DNA from: Chamaecyparis obtusa | Taxonomy: Eukaryota > Streptophyta > Pinopsida > Cupressales > Cupressaceae | Direction of reading: 5' to 3' | DNA: 64,000 nt | NCBI GenBank assembly: GCA_027943335.1 | Contig: BSBK01002799.1 | Location: forward strand, 391,001 to 455,000 | Shown here: piece by piece, positions 11,247 to 23,955 of the stretch | Numbering within the stretch: position 1 is the stretch's first letter | Layout: each line of letters begins with the position of its first letter | The notes under the pieces: model-generated | What the model saw: only the letters and a program-made list of their open reading frames with translations | Database searches by the model: none | What the model was told of the DNA's origin: nothing | Made by a program: the position numbers and the translations under genes

Positions 11247-12592
11247 TTAGTTAGAAGAAGTGTGATCACCTGATCCATTAGATTGGGTGACCGTAGATGT
11301 GCTAGCTTCACTTGTAGTTCCTTCTTCCTTCTTCCTCCATGTCTTTTCCATCTGGTTCTTCAATTTTTCACAGATATCCTCATTCTGGTTGTTATCATTA
11401 CTCGACATGGGTGATTTGCAATCTCTTTTTAAGTGATCAACCTTATTACATTTATAACAAACCATGCTTCCATTCATCCAGCTTTTAGATTTGCCTCTAA
11501 ATGAGTCTTCATGCAATTTTCTCCAATGTGTCCATACTTACCACAATAATGGAAATTGTACCAACTGTTGTAATCCCAATTGTAACTATTGCGCTTGGTG
11601 ACTAGCTTTGTTTTCTCATTAGATGACCACCTTGGTCTAGACTGGCATTCCTAGGCTTTGTGCCCATACTTCTGACAATTGAAACAACTTCCTTGAAACT
11701 TGGGTGAGGTGGATGAACTGTTACCTCTAGATCTACATTCATGTTCTTGATGTCCATGCTTCTTGCAGTTAAAACAATGTCCATTAAACTTAGGTTTAGA
11801 ATCAGTCTTACCATGTTTACTTCTGCATATGTTGGCTGTATGTCCTAGCTTCTCATAGCAATGATATGTGGGCTTCTTGTTCTTTGGTTTGTCAATCTTT
11901 TGTTCTCCACTCTTTGATGATTCTCCTTCTTCAGTAGATGAATGCTCATTCAGTCCAAGTCTAGATCTATTAGTAGATCTCCTAGGTGACCTTAACAGTT
12001 CTTCAAAATACTTTATAGATTCATTAGGTTTGTTCATCCTTTCATTGATTTCTTTCTCAGTTCTCAACTCATGTTTCAGCTGATCATTTTCTTATTTCAA
12101 TTGATTGTTCTCCAAGTCTTTCCTATCCAACTCTTGGTTGACCAGCAGTAGTTGATTTACCATATCTAGTTGATTATCGGTCAACCTTTGTATGTCACTT
12201 GTTCTTTCATCTAGCCTTGTTGCAATTTGTCTTTTATCTTCTTCAACCATTGCCTTATCATCTTCAGCTTTCTTTTTCTACTCTACTACTTCATAGAGTT
12301 TGACAGATTGAATTTCCCGTTCTCTCTTTAGAGTCCTGATTTCATCATTCAATACAATATTTTTCTCCAGCAGTTCCTTCATGGCTTTGTCATTTTCTGT
12401 AGAATTACCAATATCAAATAGTCTAGTGGTGTCTTCTTCCTTGTATAGTGGCTCACTTTGTTGAATAGCAATTTCTCTTCTTTTGTTCAAGGATTTCTTC
12501 AATTCCCCTCTGGCTGCTTCCAACTGTTGTAGTGCTAGTTGTACTTCAATATTTTGATTCTCTATGAATTTTACCAGTTTGCAAGCTTCCAT
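11247..12592 (-). pseudogene. Gag with coiled coil and five zinc-knuckle relics
   Basis: Starts at ATG 12592 (MEACKLVKFIENQN), 64 bases inside the 5' LTR. Residues ~1-170 are heptad-rich and Lys/Glu/Leu-rich, likely coiled coil. Then come five CCHC knuckles: the first has two Cys changed to Tyr (YHCYEKLGHTANIC), the second is intact (CFNCKKHGHQEHEC), the third is interrupted by a stop (CFNCQKYGHKA), the fourth lacks its first Cys (FHYCGKYGHIGENC), and the fifth has Gly to Asp (CYKCNKVDHLKRDC). The frame is continuous from 12592 to 11651 apart from stops, then shifts. Gag would package the element RNA; the losses are mostly G-to-A changes. Confidence 0.8.
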
Positions 12593-12642
12593 CTTAAGAT
12601 ATTTTCCTCAAGTGGTTAGAATTCCTTGTGAGAAACCTTGAA

Positions 12643-12656
12643 GCTCTGATACCAAT
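12643..12656 (-). promoter_or_regulatory. Primer binding site (tRNA-iMet type)
   Basis: GCTCTGATACCAAT on the plus strand reads ATTGGTATCAGAGC on the coding strand. It abuts the 5' LTR and matches the classic plant copia primer site TGGTATCAGAGC. Confidence 0.9.
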
Positions 12657-13901
12657 TGTTGGAAATATAAATGGGAAAGTAATACTGAGAGGGGGTGGGG
12701 GGGTGAATCAAAATTTACTAACTTATAATCTTTCAAACTGTTAGAGCTTTATGCATCATTTGAAACAAAACTTGATCAATCTAAGAAACATAACATGTCA
12801 AGCAGCAACATGAAATCACACATAACACAATAGATTTTGGTAACCCAGAAACCCTTGAAAGGTAAAATTGGGGTGGGGATGACACCCACAAATCTTCACT
12901 ACTGTAGATAATAAAGTTTTCCTGTTAGGGCTTACAAAATTTGTTCATATCATGATCTACCCTGTGAGAGGTTTTCTCTATTAAAAGCTAAAAGACTTAT
13001 TCAGTCTACCTTGTTAAAGGATTTACAAACTTACAATAAAGTAAGCACTTGGTAAAGAGATTTACAAAAAAGTCTACTAGGACTACTCGGTTAAGAGATT
13101 TACCCTGATACACTGGTTAAAATGTCTTAGTATATGATCCTTTGGTTTGCATTGATATTTTGATTATAGATCTTCTCTATACTGTATGATTTTGATCTCT
13201 TCTATCTGATCTTTCTTGATTCTGTCCTTTCACTACTCTGCTCGCTCACTGAGCTCAGTCTGAATACTTCTCCTTATCATTTCCTCATACTCACATACTC
13301 ACAGTATTCATCTTATCTCAATGTCTCTTGTTCTCTCTAATTCACACACACATCTCTGTTCTAGATCTTCCCTTTATATAGTAACAAAAACATTTTCCCA
13401 TTACAAGATCTACGGTCTAGATATATTCCTATTGCCACCTATACTATACAATTTTCTAATTGGCTAAAGGTTATACATAGGATCAATGATAGAAATATGG
13501 ATGCATAATCATCTCCGTAATTACCTCAATAGACAACATACAAAACATAATTATCTCCTTGGTTTACCTCGATCATTGTGCCAGTCCAGACTTGTATGTC
13601 AATTCTGACTAACTTGGAAAAAGTTAATCCTGACACTTGACATCAATTGTACTTGGCATCCATTGAAATTCTTTATCACTCAGTAATCATTGATATATGT
13701 AACTTGGCAATAAATATACTTGACATATTACAAACATATTGTGATTGTGACTTTACTCGGTATTACTACTGCTCGGTAAGTATACAATACAAAACTTGGC
13801 CTTTACAAAATGACTCGATCGTAGTGATGACCGACCATCCTTGCCTTGATATATGACTAAGTATAAGACACTAATAGTCAACAAAATTATAGAGATCTAC
13901 A
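12657..13901 (-). repeat. 5' LTR of the gag+ORF2 element
   Basis: TGTTGGAAAT...GATCTACA, bounded by the primer site on the left and the duplicated AACCT on the right. A TATA-like box lies at 13373-13381 in the position equivalent to the other LTR. Confidence 0.85.
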
Positions 13902-14085
13902 AACCTTCTGAAAATAAATATGGCATGTCATTGACTTCTTTATCTCACAGGGTTATTATTTTCTCTCAACATGATTATGATTACCTTTGTGATATACTTC
14001 AACCTTCTAACAATGAATATGGCCTGTCATTGGCTTCTTTATATCATATGGTTATTTTTTTCTCTCAACATGACTATGGAAACCT

Positions 14086-17000
14086 CAATATGACTCTGAC
14101 CTGATGCTTATAACATAGCCCTATAATGATGTCCATGATTATCATCCACGACCCTGTCTTGGCAAGACACTATTATGCTTCTGCCCTATCTTTTCTCTTA
14201 TCTTTTGTGAAACTCTTTTTTCCATCTCTGTTTAGTGTTTTCTTTCTCAAAATTGTACCTCCTCATTCTTTACCCTTTCTTGATATATGTTTTCATATAC
14301 TGGACTATCCTTATGCATCAACTGCCTACATGCATAACTTAGTTGGAGACATGATCTTCTTTGTCACTAGCTCTTTAGATATCATAAAACAACACTAAGT
14401 ACACTTCTTCTTTGAACCTATTAGTCTTCCTTGAGCAGCCTCCATGCTTATGAAGGCCTTTCGGATTGTATGACTGTCCTAAAGGAACAATGGCTTCCTT
14501 TTGATGACTGTCTTTCTCTTGACTGTCGGCCTCTAAATTATATCCCACAGGATTATATTCTTGGTCTATATGTAGGATGGTAAAATTCTTGCAAATCCAT
14601 AATATGCCCTATCCTTTGTTACTTATGAGTAACCAAAAACTATCTTTATGAAAGTTTTGCATTCTTGAACTGTCACTTCTAAGAAACATTTTTGCATTTC
14701 CTCTAGGTCTCTGATACATCCATCTCTTTTGGCTATCTTTTCCTAATACACAGGGTAATAGAATAACATGCACAATGGTAAGCAACAAAACTTATGAAAC
14801 CCTACATCCGTCTTTCTTTCTCAAGGACCTATCTTGCATGCTTGAAACATTTTTGTTATCTCTTCCTTCTTGACACAGGTCTTCCTTTGACTGATATGAT
14901 AGTGGATTCAAGGGTAATCACTTTACATTTGAGTGTAAATTTGTCAAGGAGCTGATGAGTAGTAAGGTGCATGTTTGATGGAATTCTTAGATTAATGATA
15001 GAATATAAATTATCTATTTCAAGTTCTTATTGTTATCCTTTTGGTTCATTAAATACCAAGATATGTGAAATCAGATGAAAAAACCCATGAAAATCAATAA
15101 CAACAATTTATAACAGAAAAGGGAATTTTGTATGTTCATCACTTGTCAATCTTAGGATTCAAGGTATTTCAGTTGGTAACTCCATTGCACATCTCTTGGG
15201 TACTCTAAAGTAGGTATCACGGGTTCAAATAAAAAAGGAAGTAGGATTGTAGATAACTTGAAACAATGTCCATAAGGATAGTCCCATGAACCAAAAACCA
15301 CCAAGCTTGCTGTAAAAAATCATGGCCACAAAAAGCTCATAATGTGACTCTCTTTAAAAAAAAACCAAACAATCCCAAGAGTAATTTATGATTATTCAAT
15401 GAATGAACTCTAGTTTACTTCTTGTTATATTGTTCATTGGACTCTTAGAAATCAAACCTATCAACAAAACCATTACAACATACAAAAAACTATTTGCATG
15501 TTCCCACGGATTTTAGATTTTGACAAGCATGGTATCAAATGAGAACCAGTAAATGAGAGACTCATAATCTGTATTGGAGGAATTCAATAGGCCAACCAGG
15601 AAACTAACATCCACTAGGATGATATGCTATTAATGTTTAAGTTTTCAGACAACAATCCCATTTTACAAATTGTTGATGTCTCAAATTTCATATTACTAAG
15701 TGCGTAGGAGGTCTCGAATAGTTAGAGATATAAAAGTAGAAGTAATAGATTATATCAATGTAGGAAAGTACTAAAGTAGCTGATTTGTGCCCATTGCAAC
15801 AACATATCAGCTGGTTAAAGAGCTAATTTAGTGTTCCAGGTAGCAATAGCTAAAGCTAAAAAAATAATTTGACTCACAAGAAGAAAGGTCTCTACAAAAA
15901 GAAGTTGGTAATTTGCAAAACTTATGGTCTGTGTTCAGCTTAAAAACATTAAAAAATGTGTATGGCATCAGTTCAACTTTAAGCATTATAAAAAATGTAT
16001 AGAATTATTAAAAATTATGCCAAAGGATTGGCAACTGATTCCATGCTAGAAGGTGCCTATGTAGATTGCCCCCTAATCATGTTGTTTATACAACAATAAG
16101 TAATGGGTTATGTAATAATATAATAAATGTTGGAAGACTTAGATGTTGGCATCTCAACATTTACATAGTGAACTAAAGCAATGAGTAAGCATACATCAAA
16201 ACCAAAAGTCATCCTTAGGTTAAGCAGTCATGCACAACAGGAGGGATCTTGTCTATCAACGTCAACCAAATGTCAATCCTGACCTGATTGTGCCTACAGG
16301 GGTTTGCACCTTGGTTGATGGCTTTGTTATCACATAACATCATCCTCACCAATTGCACTCAATCTATTGAGTTTTCAACCCTTTGGCTTTGTTACACTTT
16401 AATTGAAGCAATTTACAAAAGAATATTAATGACCACCTTTAGCTCGCTATCACCGTGACTTAAGACCTAATAACTTAGCCTGTGTTTGTTTGAAACTTAA
16501 GGATTGATGCTTTTCAATGAGTTTAAAATGATCTAAAGCAAGAACACTTTAGTTTTGTAAACCTTTTCATCATAATTATTGCTACAATTGCGCTCCAAGT
16601 CCTATCTAAACAAGCTTTATCACCCATGCAAGTGCTTCAATACCTGTCCATGAGAATAAAAAATGTTAACAACTATGATAAGCATGTATTAACAACTTTT
16701 GAATCAAAGTAACAAGAGTGGAAAATCATTGTAAAAACTATATCTTAATCATAATCTATGGGCCTATGCTGATATACAATAAAATATTGAGCATGTTATA
16801 GTAACATAGTAATATTACCTTACATATTATTTATACGTTTCTGCATTCATTTCATTATTTTTGTTATTATTACAGTCAAGAAATAGACTAGTGGTGTAGA
16901 CAGTGACTGGCATTGTAAGCACAGTTAGTAGTTAAAGGTTGAGATCCCATAAAATGTAAGGCACTCCCACCCCTGTGTTAACTATGTGTAATTGACGTTC

Positions 17001-18678
17001 CCACCTTGGACATTACTGCAAAACTTCTTAACCCTCTCCACGACATTGGAAACTTAGATTTACAGTTAACTAAATGTGGATGCTCAAAAATATATAGTAG
17101 ACTATTAAAAGGAGTGTTTAATGAGCTGGGCATGACTATTAAAAGGTTGCAGACTTGTAGCTACCAGTTCATTGCTCCTTTGACAGTATTTTAGTAGAGC
17201 TAAGTTCTTATTCAACCTATCACTATAGCTGGGATGCAATTAATTATTGATGAAATGAATGATTTTGAAGATTGATGATGGCTGCCATTACCTGTAAAGT
17301 GCTAGAGCAGATCTTCAATCAACTGTTATTCTCTATTTCAAGGTATTTTAGATTATATTTGGTGCAGGAGCATCACACACAACCAATCCAGAGATGAAGA
17401 CTATGAAGACCTTAAAGACACTCCAAGCAAATCAGAGGAATGGAATACACAATCAGGGTCAAAATATCAATTGGAGGATCCTAGAACCTATAATGATCCT
17501 AAAGTAATGCAATATTTTAATACATTTGTAATGTCCTCAAAGGACTTAATTTCATATTTGTAATGTCCTCAAAGGACTAATAGTTTGTTTGTAGTGGACT
17601 AATGTTGTCCAAGTCTCACTAATGTTTCAAGAAGTCTAGGATGGCCATGGGATAGGTCTAGGCATTAGGAAACAATAAGAAAAAGGTTAAATATCCAAAT
17701 AAAGCCATTTTATTGTTTAAAAATTCAAATATTTAAATACAAACTGTTATGAATGTATTTTGGAGGGAATTAATATTTAGGATGTTTTAGGCTTAAACTA
17801 AGCCTCCAATCAATAAAAGTTGGTTGTGATAGGTAGGGGAAGTTTATAAAGAGACAAATGCATCCACTGTATGGGCAGATATAGCCTAGTGTATGGACTG
17901 AATAGAGATATAACCAAAGAACATAGTTTTCTGCAATTTTTTGGTATTGATCTTGCACTGATTTCATATGAATTCATTGTAGTGGAATTAGGAATGTGTT
18001 GGTTGACTATTATTGAATTTATTTTGCAATTTCTATTTACACAGTCCATACTCTGTTGAAGGGTACACGCTTGGTGTGACCCTATAGTCTAGTTTTGTAG
18101 TTCTCTAGTAAACAGTCTTGAGTTTCTTCAAAGAAATGGCCATCACACAAACTCAAAGGGCCCAGATTTCATGGGGGGCATCTATCTAACATGCACAATA
18201 TCATTTTAACACTTTTAATGTAGGAACAATGCTAGAAATAAGTTGTCTGTCACAAAACAGTGAGGAACCCTTAATGAAGATATTGGGTATAGTATAGAAG
18301 TAGCATTTTGGTCCAAACAAGGAGGCACTTTTGTGGTTTGGAACATCTTGGGACATTGGAGGGATGGTGTTTCAATCACCAATTTGATGCAATAGTGTTT
18401 GGAAGATAGAGATTGACAAAGCCCTAGATTTAAGGGTTTGGCATATCTAATTCGGGGGTTCTGATGTTGCAGAGCCCTTGAGACTAATTACATTTGTATT
18501 TGATCATTTTTTGTCATTATATACCAATACTGAAAGTTTGGAGTGATAAGGATAAAACGAGAGTGCTGATGCTTTGGAAATTGATGGTTTTTATGCTAGT
18601 TTGAGGGTCACTGTGTGGGAACAGTCAAACCTGGTCCAAAGAAGTCCTTAGTAAGTTTCTGGTATGTTTTAGTACTTA
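14086..18678. other. CACTA interior without recognised genes
   Basis: No coding exon could be supported. 14380-14900 is rich in the word ACTGTC. 15161-15231 has tRNA-like promoter boxes (listed separately). 17524-17546 and 17556-17578 are exact copies of a 23-bp word (ATTTGTAATGTCCTCAAAGG plus ACT). About 17350-18110 has LTR-like character (TATA-like TTTATAAAGAGA near 17850) but no partner copy or target duplication was found. Confidence 0.5.
15161..15231 (+). repeat. Possible tRNA-derived SINE head
   Basis: TATTTCAGTTGGTAACTC resembles a tRNA A box (..CTCAGTTGGT..) and GGGTTCAAATA, about 50 bases later, resembles a B box. A similar word (CACATCTCTTGG) occurs near 62421. No poly-A or T tail or duplicated flank was proven, so this may be chance. 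Confidence 0.3.
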
Positions 18679-19516
18679 TGATGCAGGAGCATCCTAGGTG
18701 TAAGAGCAATCTTGCATCACCCAAAAATATTTTTTTATTTTTGTATTCAATAAGGGTTATCTTGTGTAGAGCTGCTATTTATGGAAACTTTCTATTTTTA
18801 ATAAGTTGATATACGATCTTAGAACATTTTGATTTCACATGTGGAGGTTCATCTCATTCGTATCAACCTGCTAGTAAAGTTTCATTGATAGATCAAGTCT
18901 AGCTTTGGAGATATTGAATATTTTTGATATTGGGAGTAGGGTACAGAAACTTTAAACTCAATTTTGAAGGCTTCAGAGGCTCTGAATGAGGTCAAAAATT
19001 TGAGTGACGGGTGCTTGCGTGAGTCAAGCCTGTAGAGTGCTTCATGGCCTTTCCAAATTGGGGTTGTAATAGTCAATCGGAGCAACTGGCGATGACTTAT
19101 GGTCTTCGGAAGTTGAGTCTCCTGGAATGGCGGAAAATAATTTTCCTTCAAAATTTCTATTCGGGTTTCAAAAGTTATTTTGAGCTGACTTTGATGTAAT
19201 AAATTGTAAAATAAAATAATTCTAAGTTTGGTCAGCCCTTTGGGCTAAATTTTTGGAACCTTCTCGGGCAGTGGAAATTGCCTATATAAAGAAGGCCTGT
19301 AGTGTTGTCTTAGGCAGTTCTAGGTAATAATTCAAGGCTTTTTCCTATAGAATATTGTAAGGGAATGCCCATGTGGCTTTGCATATTGTAATTCTAAAAT
19401 TTTGTAATTGCACATTTGTGGAGATAATAAGATGCCAATTTTCTATTCTTGCATATTGTTGTTGTTTCTTTGTTTCTATTATGTGTTTGTGGTAGTAAGG
19501 GGAGCACCCTTCATCA
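18679..19516 (+). repeat. Chromovirus 5' LTR
   Basis: TGATGCAGGAGCATCC to CACCCTTCATCA. A TATA box (TATATAAA, 19283-19290) sits about 230 bases before the end, marking the promoter. Confidence 0.9.
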
Positions 19517-19518
19517 TG

Positions 19519-19530
19519 TGGTATCTGAGC
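19519..19530 (+). promoter_or_regulatory. Chromovirus primer binding site
   Basis: TGGTATCTGAGC, two bases after the LTR, is one mismatch from the initiator-tRNA-Met primer site TGGTATCAGAGC. Confidence 0.8.
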
Positions 19531-19617
19531 AGGAGTTCTTGAGTGTGTAAATAGATTGTTGACTATGAGGCAGTTTGCACTAGGACTCTGGTTAGGGTTT
19601 CAACACACATCAAAAAA

Positions 19618-20810
19618 ATGCCTCCATGAAGGGAATGTGGTGGAAGAGCTAGTGTTGTAACACCTGAGATTAGAGCAGTCCAGAGACAAGTGTGAGCATT
19701 ACAAGAAGAGATTCATAGAGGAATGAATCTTAATGTCAGAGATGAAAGTGAGGATGAAGCCAAAGAAGAAGATCAAGAAGGAGAAGTCAAAATTGTGAAC
19801 CAGGAGGAAGAAAGACTTTTTTGGGCTATTTCCAAGATTGAGAAAAGACCTAAGATTGAGGTTTCAACATTTTTTAAAAATCTTAACCCAGAAGAATTGA
19901 TCGACTAGATCAATGAATGTGAGGAATATTTTGAGTATGAAAATGTTGAGGATCCTAATAGGGTCAAATTTGCGAAGGCCAGATTGAAAGGTCATGCAAA
20001 GATCTGGTGGCAAGAGATTCAATTGGAGTGAAATAGAAGAGGGAAAGATAAAATTACAAGATGGGATTGGATGGTAGATAAATTGAAGTGACAGTTCATT
20101 CCTGTTGATTATGAGCTTGACCTACTAAAGAAAATGCAAAGTTTGAAGCAAGTAGGAAGATCTATTCAGGAGTATACAGAGGAGTTCTATCGACTCCTCA
20201 TATGAACAAGCCATGCAAAAGTTGATAAGGAGAAAGTTTCCCAATACCTTAATGGGTTAAGGCCAAGCATTTAGGAGGAGTTGAATCTGGTTTGAATGAA
20301 TAGTATTGAGGAGGCATACTAGTTTGCCTTAAAAGTAGAGGAAAAGCTAAACAAGAAATTTGAGAGCAGACAAAATGGAAGAGGTCATGGTGGAAGATCT
20401 AGTGGATGGTCATATGGTGGCCAAAATGAAGATCCAAAAAAGAAGGATGAGGCTAGTATTAGTCAGAATCATCAAGGAAACAATTTGAATCATTTCCAAG
20501 ATTAGAATAATAGAGATCAGAGAGGAAGAGGAAGAGGACAAGGATCTGGAAGAGGAGGCTTTTTTGGAACATGTTTTCACTGTGGAGAAGAAGGTCATAG
20601 GGCATTTGAATGTCCTTAGTGCCAAGGTAGAATAGATAGGAGAAATGAAGGCCAGGCTAGAGTTGCACATGTAGATGAAGATGCCAGATCATCACATTCT
20701 GAAGATGCTAAAAGAGGAGAAACATTGATTAACAAAAGAGTCCTATTGAGTGGTGAGAATGAACCTGAACAAAGGAGGAGCCTATTTCACACCAGATACA
20801 AGTGTGAGGG
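19618..20810 (+). pseudogene. Chromovirus gag
   Basis: Starts at ATG 19618. The capsid part includes FKNLNPEELID, an ECEEYFEYEN word, RLKGHAKIWWQEIQ and the 'F..Y..EFY.L' region, typical of retrotransposon gag. A Gly/Arg-rich tract (20500-20560) precedes a single intact CCHC knuckle, CFHCGEEGHRAFEC. Stops at 19627, 19909, and others lie at expected Arg, Trp or Gln codons. It would form the particle that packages element RNA. Confidence 0.85.
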
Positions 20811-21350
20811 TAAGTGTTGTGATGTGATTATTGATAGTGGAAGCACTAACAATTTGGTGTCAGAAGAGATGGTGACAAAGTTGAAGCTCAAGAGGTAGAA
20901 GCACCCACATCCATATCGGATTTCCTGGGTAAAGGATGACCACAAGGTCATGGTCAATGAACAATTCCTAGTGAAGTTCAAGATTGGTGGGTACCAAGAT
21001 GAGGTACTGTGTGATATCATATCTATAGATGTATGTCATATGTTATTGGGTAGGCCATGGCAGTTTGACATATGTGTTGTACATGATGGTTGTGCGAATA
21101 CCTATTCCCTGACAAAGGATGGAGTGCGACATAAGCTAAAGCCATTGAATGACATAGAAGAAAAGGTATGTGGTAGTCCAAGGATAAATTTTGTTGATGG
21201 AAGAAAGTTCCTAGATGGTATGAGGCATGAGCATGTATGTTTTTCTTTAATTCCAAAAGATGGTAAAGAGGAAGTAGAAGATGTTCCTGTAAAAGTTGCC
21301 AATTTTTTGAATGAGTTTTAGGATATTGTATCTGATAATGTACTTGATGG
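20811..21350 (+). pseudogene. Chromovirus protease
   Basis: Aspartic protease with VIIDSGSTNNLVSEEM at 20824-20871 (active site D-S-G) and 'DVCHMLLGRPWQFD' (the LLGRPW word) at about 21029-21070. It keeps the catalytic Asp. One TAG (20896-20898) and another at 21319-21321 interrupt the same frame. It would cleave the gag-pol polyprotein. Confidence 0.85.
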
Positions 21351-22200
21351 ATTACCACTAGTCAGGAAGATCAGTCATCAAATGGACTTGATCCCAGGAG
21401 TGAGTTTTATGAATAAGGAAGCACATAGAATGACACCTGCAGAAAGTGAGGAGTTGAACAAAAAAGTACATGAGTTGTTACAGAAAGGATTGATCCATGA
21501 GAGTTTGAGTCCTTTTGCTATACTAGTGGTATTAGCACCAAATAAGAATGGAGAGTGGAGGATGTGTATAGATTCTAGAGCAATAAACAAGATCACAATC
21601 AAGTACAGGTTTCCATTTCCACGAATGGATGATATTATGGACTGTTTGAGTGGAGCTGTGTATTTCTCAAAGATAGATCTAAAGAGTGGATATCATCAGA
21701 TTCATATAAGAGAAGGAGATGAATGGAAGACTACCTTCAAGACAAAGGAAGCACTATATGAGTGGTTAGTCATGCCTTTTGGGCTAACCAATGCACCGAG
21801 CACTTTCATGTGGCTCATGAATGAGGTTCTGGAATAATTTCTAGGTAAGTTTGTCATTGTTTACCTAGATGATATTTTGATCTTTAGTAAGATATTGGAG
21901 GAGCATATGATGCATATTCGTGTGGTATTTGAGAAGTTGAGAGAAGAGAAATTGTTGCTTAATTTGAAGAAGTGCAGTTTTGTGAAGAAAGAGTTAGTGT
22001 ATTTGGGCTTTGTAGTTTCAGTAGAAGGTCTAAAAATGGACCCAGAGAAGGTACAGGCTATCCTTGAATGGCCTACTCTAAGGAGTGCTACTAAGGTAAG
22101 ATCTTTTCATGGTCTAGCTAGCTTTTACAGAAAGTCTATCTAAAATTTTAGCAGTATTTGTGGACCCTTGACAAAAACAATGAGAGGGGATAGAAAAGAG
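21351..22200 (+). pseudogene. Chromovirus reverse transcriptase
   Basis: Clear RT: 'RMCIDSRAINKITIKYRFPF', 'FSKIDLKSGYHQIHI', 'MPFGLTNAPSTFM' and the active-site box VYLDDIL (about 21859-21879). The catalytic Asp residues are kept. TAA codons at 21835 and 22141 replace Gln-type codons. The downstream 'LGFVVSVEGLKMDPEKV' connection is also typical of Ty3/gypsy. Confidence 0.92.
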
Positions 22201-22840
22201 TTTAAGTGGACTAATGCGGTAGAAAAGAGTTTTCAATTGTTGAAACAAAAAGTTACAGAGCAACTTGTTTTAGCACTTCCAAATTTTAATAAAGTGTTTC
22301 AAGTAGACTGTGATGCTAGTGGTACTACAATAGGAGCTGTTATGAGCCAACAAGGTAAACCTGTTGCTTATTTCAGTGAGAAGTTAAATGATGCCAAGAA
22401 AAAGTATTCTATTTATGATCATGAATTTTATGCTATAGTTTAGGCATTGAATAAGTGGAGACATTATCTCCTTCCTAAGGAGTTTGTTTTGTATACTAAT
22501 CATCAAGCTTTGCAATATTTGAATAGTCAAGGAAAGTTGAATCAGAGGCATTTGAAATGGGTTGAGTTTTTGTAGAGTTATACATTTATTTTGAAACACA
22601 GGAGTGGAAAGTCTAATAGGGTTGTAGATGCTCTTAGAAGAAGGAAACTATTGTTGACAAAAATGCAGATTGAAGTGGTTGGGTTCAAGGAACTCAAGAA
22701 CTTATATCCAGAGGATCCTGATTTTGGTGAAGCTTGGAAAGCTTGTATAGAACTTGTTACTCTAGATAGGATGAAATGGCTGGATTTCATCATCCAAGAT
22801 GATATACTATTCAGAGGGAGTCAGTTGTGCATTCCATGAA
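22201..22840 (+). pseudogene. Chromovirus RNase H
   Basis: VDCDASGTTIGAVM (catalytic Asp) near 22300-22340, then 'PVAYFSEKLNDAKKKYSIYDHEF' with the catalytic Glu, and '[10 protein letters not shown]', where the usual Asp of TDH is now Asn. 'HRSGKSNRVVDALRRR' matches the end of the domain with Ala to Val. Stops at 22441, 22573 and 22837. It would remove RNA from the RNA-DNA hybrid. Confidence 0.88.
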
Positions 22841-23940
22841 GCTCTATGAGGGAGAATCTCATCAAGGAGAAACATAGTGGAGGATTGGCTAGACATTTTG
22901 GTTGTGATAAAACCCTTGCTTTGGTTTGTGAGAATTATTATTGGCCACAGTTGCAGTAAGATGTGAAGAAGTTTGTACAGAGTTGTAGAGTATTTCAGAT
23001 GGAAAAATGAGTGAAGCAGAATATAGGGTTGTATCAGCCATTGCCTATACCAAAAAAGCCTTGGGAGGATATCAGCATAGACTTTGTTCTTGGTTTATCA
23101 AGGACTCAGTGGGGACATGGTTCAATTTTTGTGGTGGTTGACAAATTTTCAAAGATGGCACATTTCATTCCTTGCAAGAAGACTAATTATGCTATTCATG
23201 TAGCAGAATTATTTTTCAGAGAAGTAGTGAGACTACATGGTTTGCCAAAGACCATAGTTTCAGATTGGGACACTAAGTTTATTGGATATTTCTAGCACAC
23301 ATTTTGGAAAAAGTTGAAGATAGATTTGAAGTTTAGTTCATCACATCATCCACAGATTGATGGACAGACAGAGGTGGTAAACAAGAGTTTTGGAAATTTG
23401 TTGAGATGTTTGGTTGGAGATAAGCCAATAGGATGGGATTTGATTTTACCACAGGCAGAATTTGCATACAATAATTCTATCAACAAGAGCACTAGTAAAT
23501 CACCATTCCAAATTGTATATGGAAGTAGTCCAAGAAATGCATTTGAATTAAGAAAGATAGATAAAGGAGAAATTAGTAGTGCTGAAGCTAAGGATTTTGC
23601 ATAACACTTAAAGAACATCAATGAGGAAGTGAGGAAGCACATTACCAAAATGAATGAATAGTATAAGGCTAAGGCAGATGAGAAAAGGAGGCATAAAGAA
23701 TTTCAGGTTGGGGATGAAGTCATGGTTTATTTTTGGAAGGAACGGTTTCTAGTTGGTACATATAACAAGCTGAAAATGAAGAAGTTTGGGCTATGTAAGA
23801 TACTGAAGAAGCATGATTCAGGAAATGCGTATGAGGTAGAATTGCCTACTAAGCTGAATATTTCACCAGTGTTTAACATTTCAGATTTGATAGAGTATCA
23901 TGAAAGAGGTGTTGAAGATGACATCACAGTAGTATAGTGG
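22841..23940 (+). pseudogene. Chromovirus integrase
   Basis: The HHCC zinc region starts at 22873 (HSGGLARH) but its second Cys is Phe (SCRVFQ). The core has the first Asp in [11 protein letters not shown], the second in [11 protein letters not shown] and the Glu in DGQTEVVN, so the D-D-E triad is retained. 'FGLCKILKK...NAYEVELP' near 23790-23850 matches the GPY/F module. Stops at 22957, 23008, 23293, 23602, 23656 and 23935 share the single frame. Confidence 0.9.
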
Positions 23941-23955
23941 AGTATTCCAGCAACT

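Larger units (their letters stand above)
5719..13901 (-). mobile_element. Non-autonomous LTR retrotransposon with gag and ORF2 but no pol
   Basis: Two LTRs of about 1,245 bp (5719-6963 and 12657-13901) flank a 5.7-kb interior. The element reads right to left. It has a 5-bp target duplication AACCT (5714-5718, 13902-13906), a primer site complementary to initiator tRNA-Met, and a polypurine tract, so both ends are complete. The interior encodes a five-knuckle gag and a long unknown ORF2. No protease, integrase or reverse transcriptase motif is visible, so it would depend on another copia-type element for movement. By eye the LTRs differ at about 5-6% of positions in the first 350 bp. Confidence 0.85.
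5692..14085. repeat. 98-bp tandem duplication, first copy split by an LTR element
   Basis: The unit starts at 5692 (GATTACCTTTG), runs to 5718, resumes at 13907 after the LTR insertion and ends at 13977. The second copy follows from 13978 (GATTACCTTTGTGATATACT). Excluding the inserted element, the period is about 98 bp. Both carry AATATGGC-TGTCATTG-CTTCTTTAT and TTCTCTCAACATGA. Confidence 0.7.

Noticed and set aside
15525..15545. CATGGTATCAAATGAG as a primer binding site
   Set aside because: Only part of the site matches and no LTR boundary or partner could be found.
21023..21358. 111-codon minus-strand open frame
   Set aside because: Antisense shadow of the chromovirus protease region.
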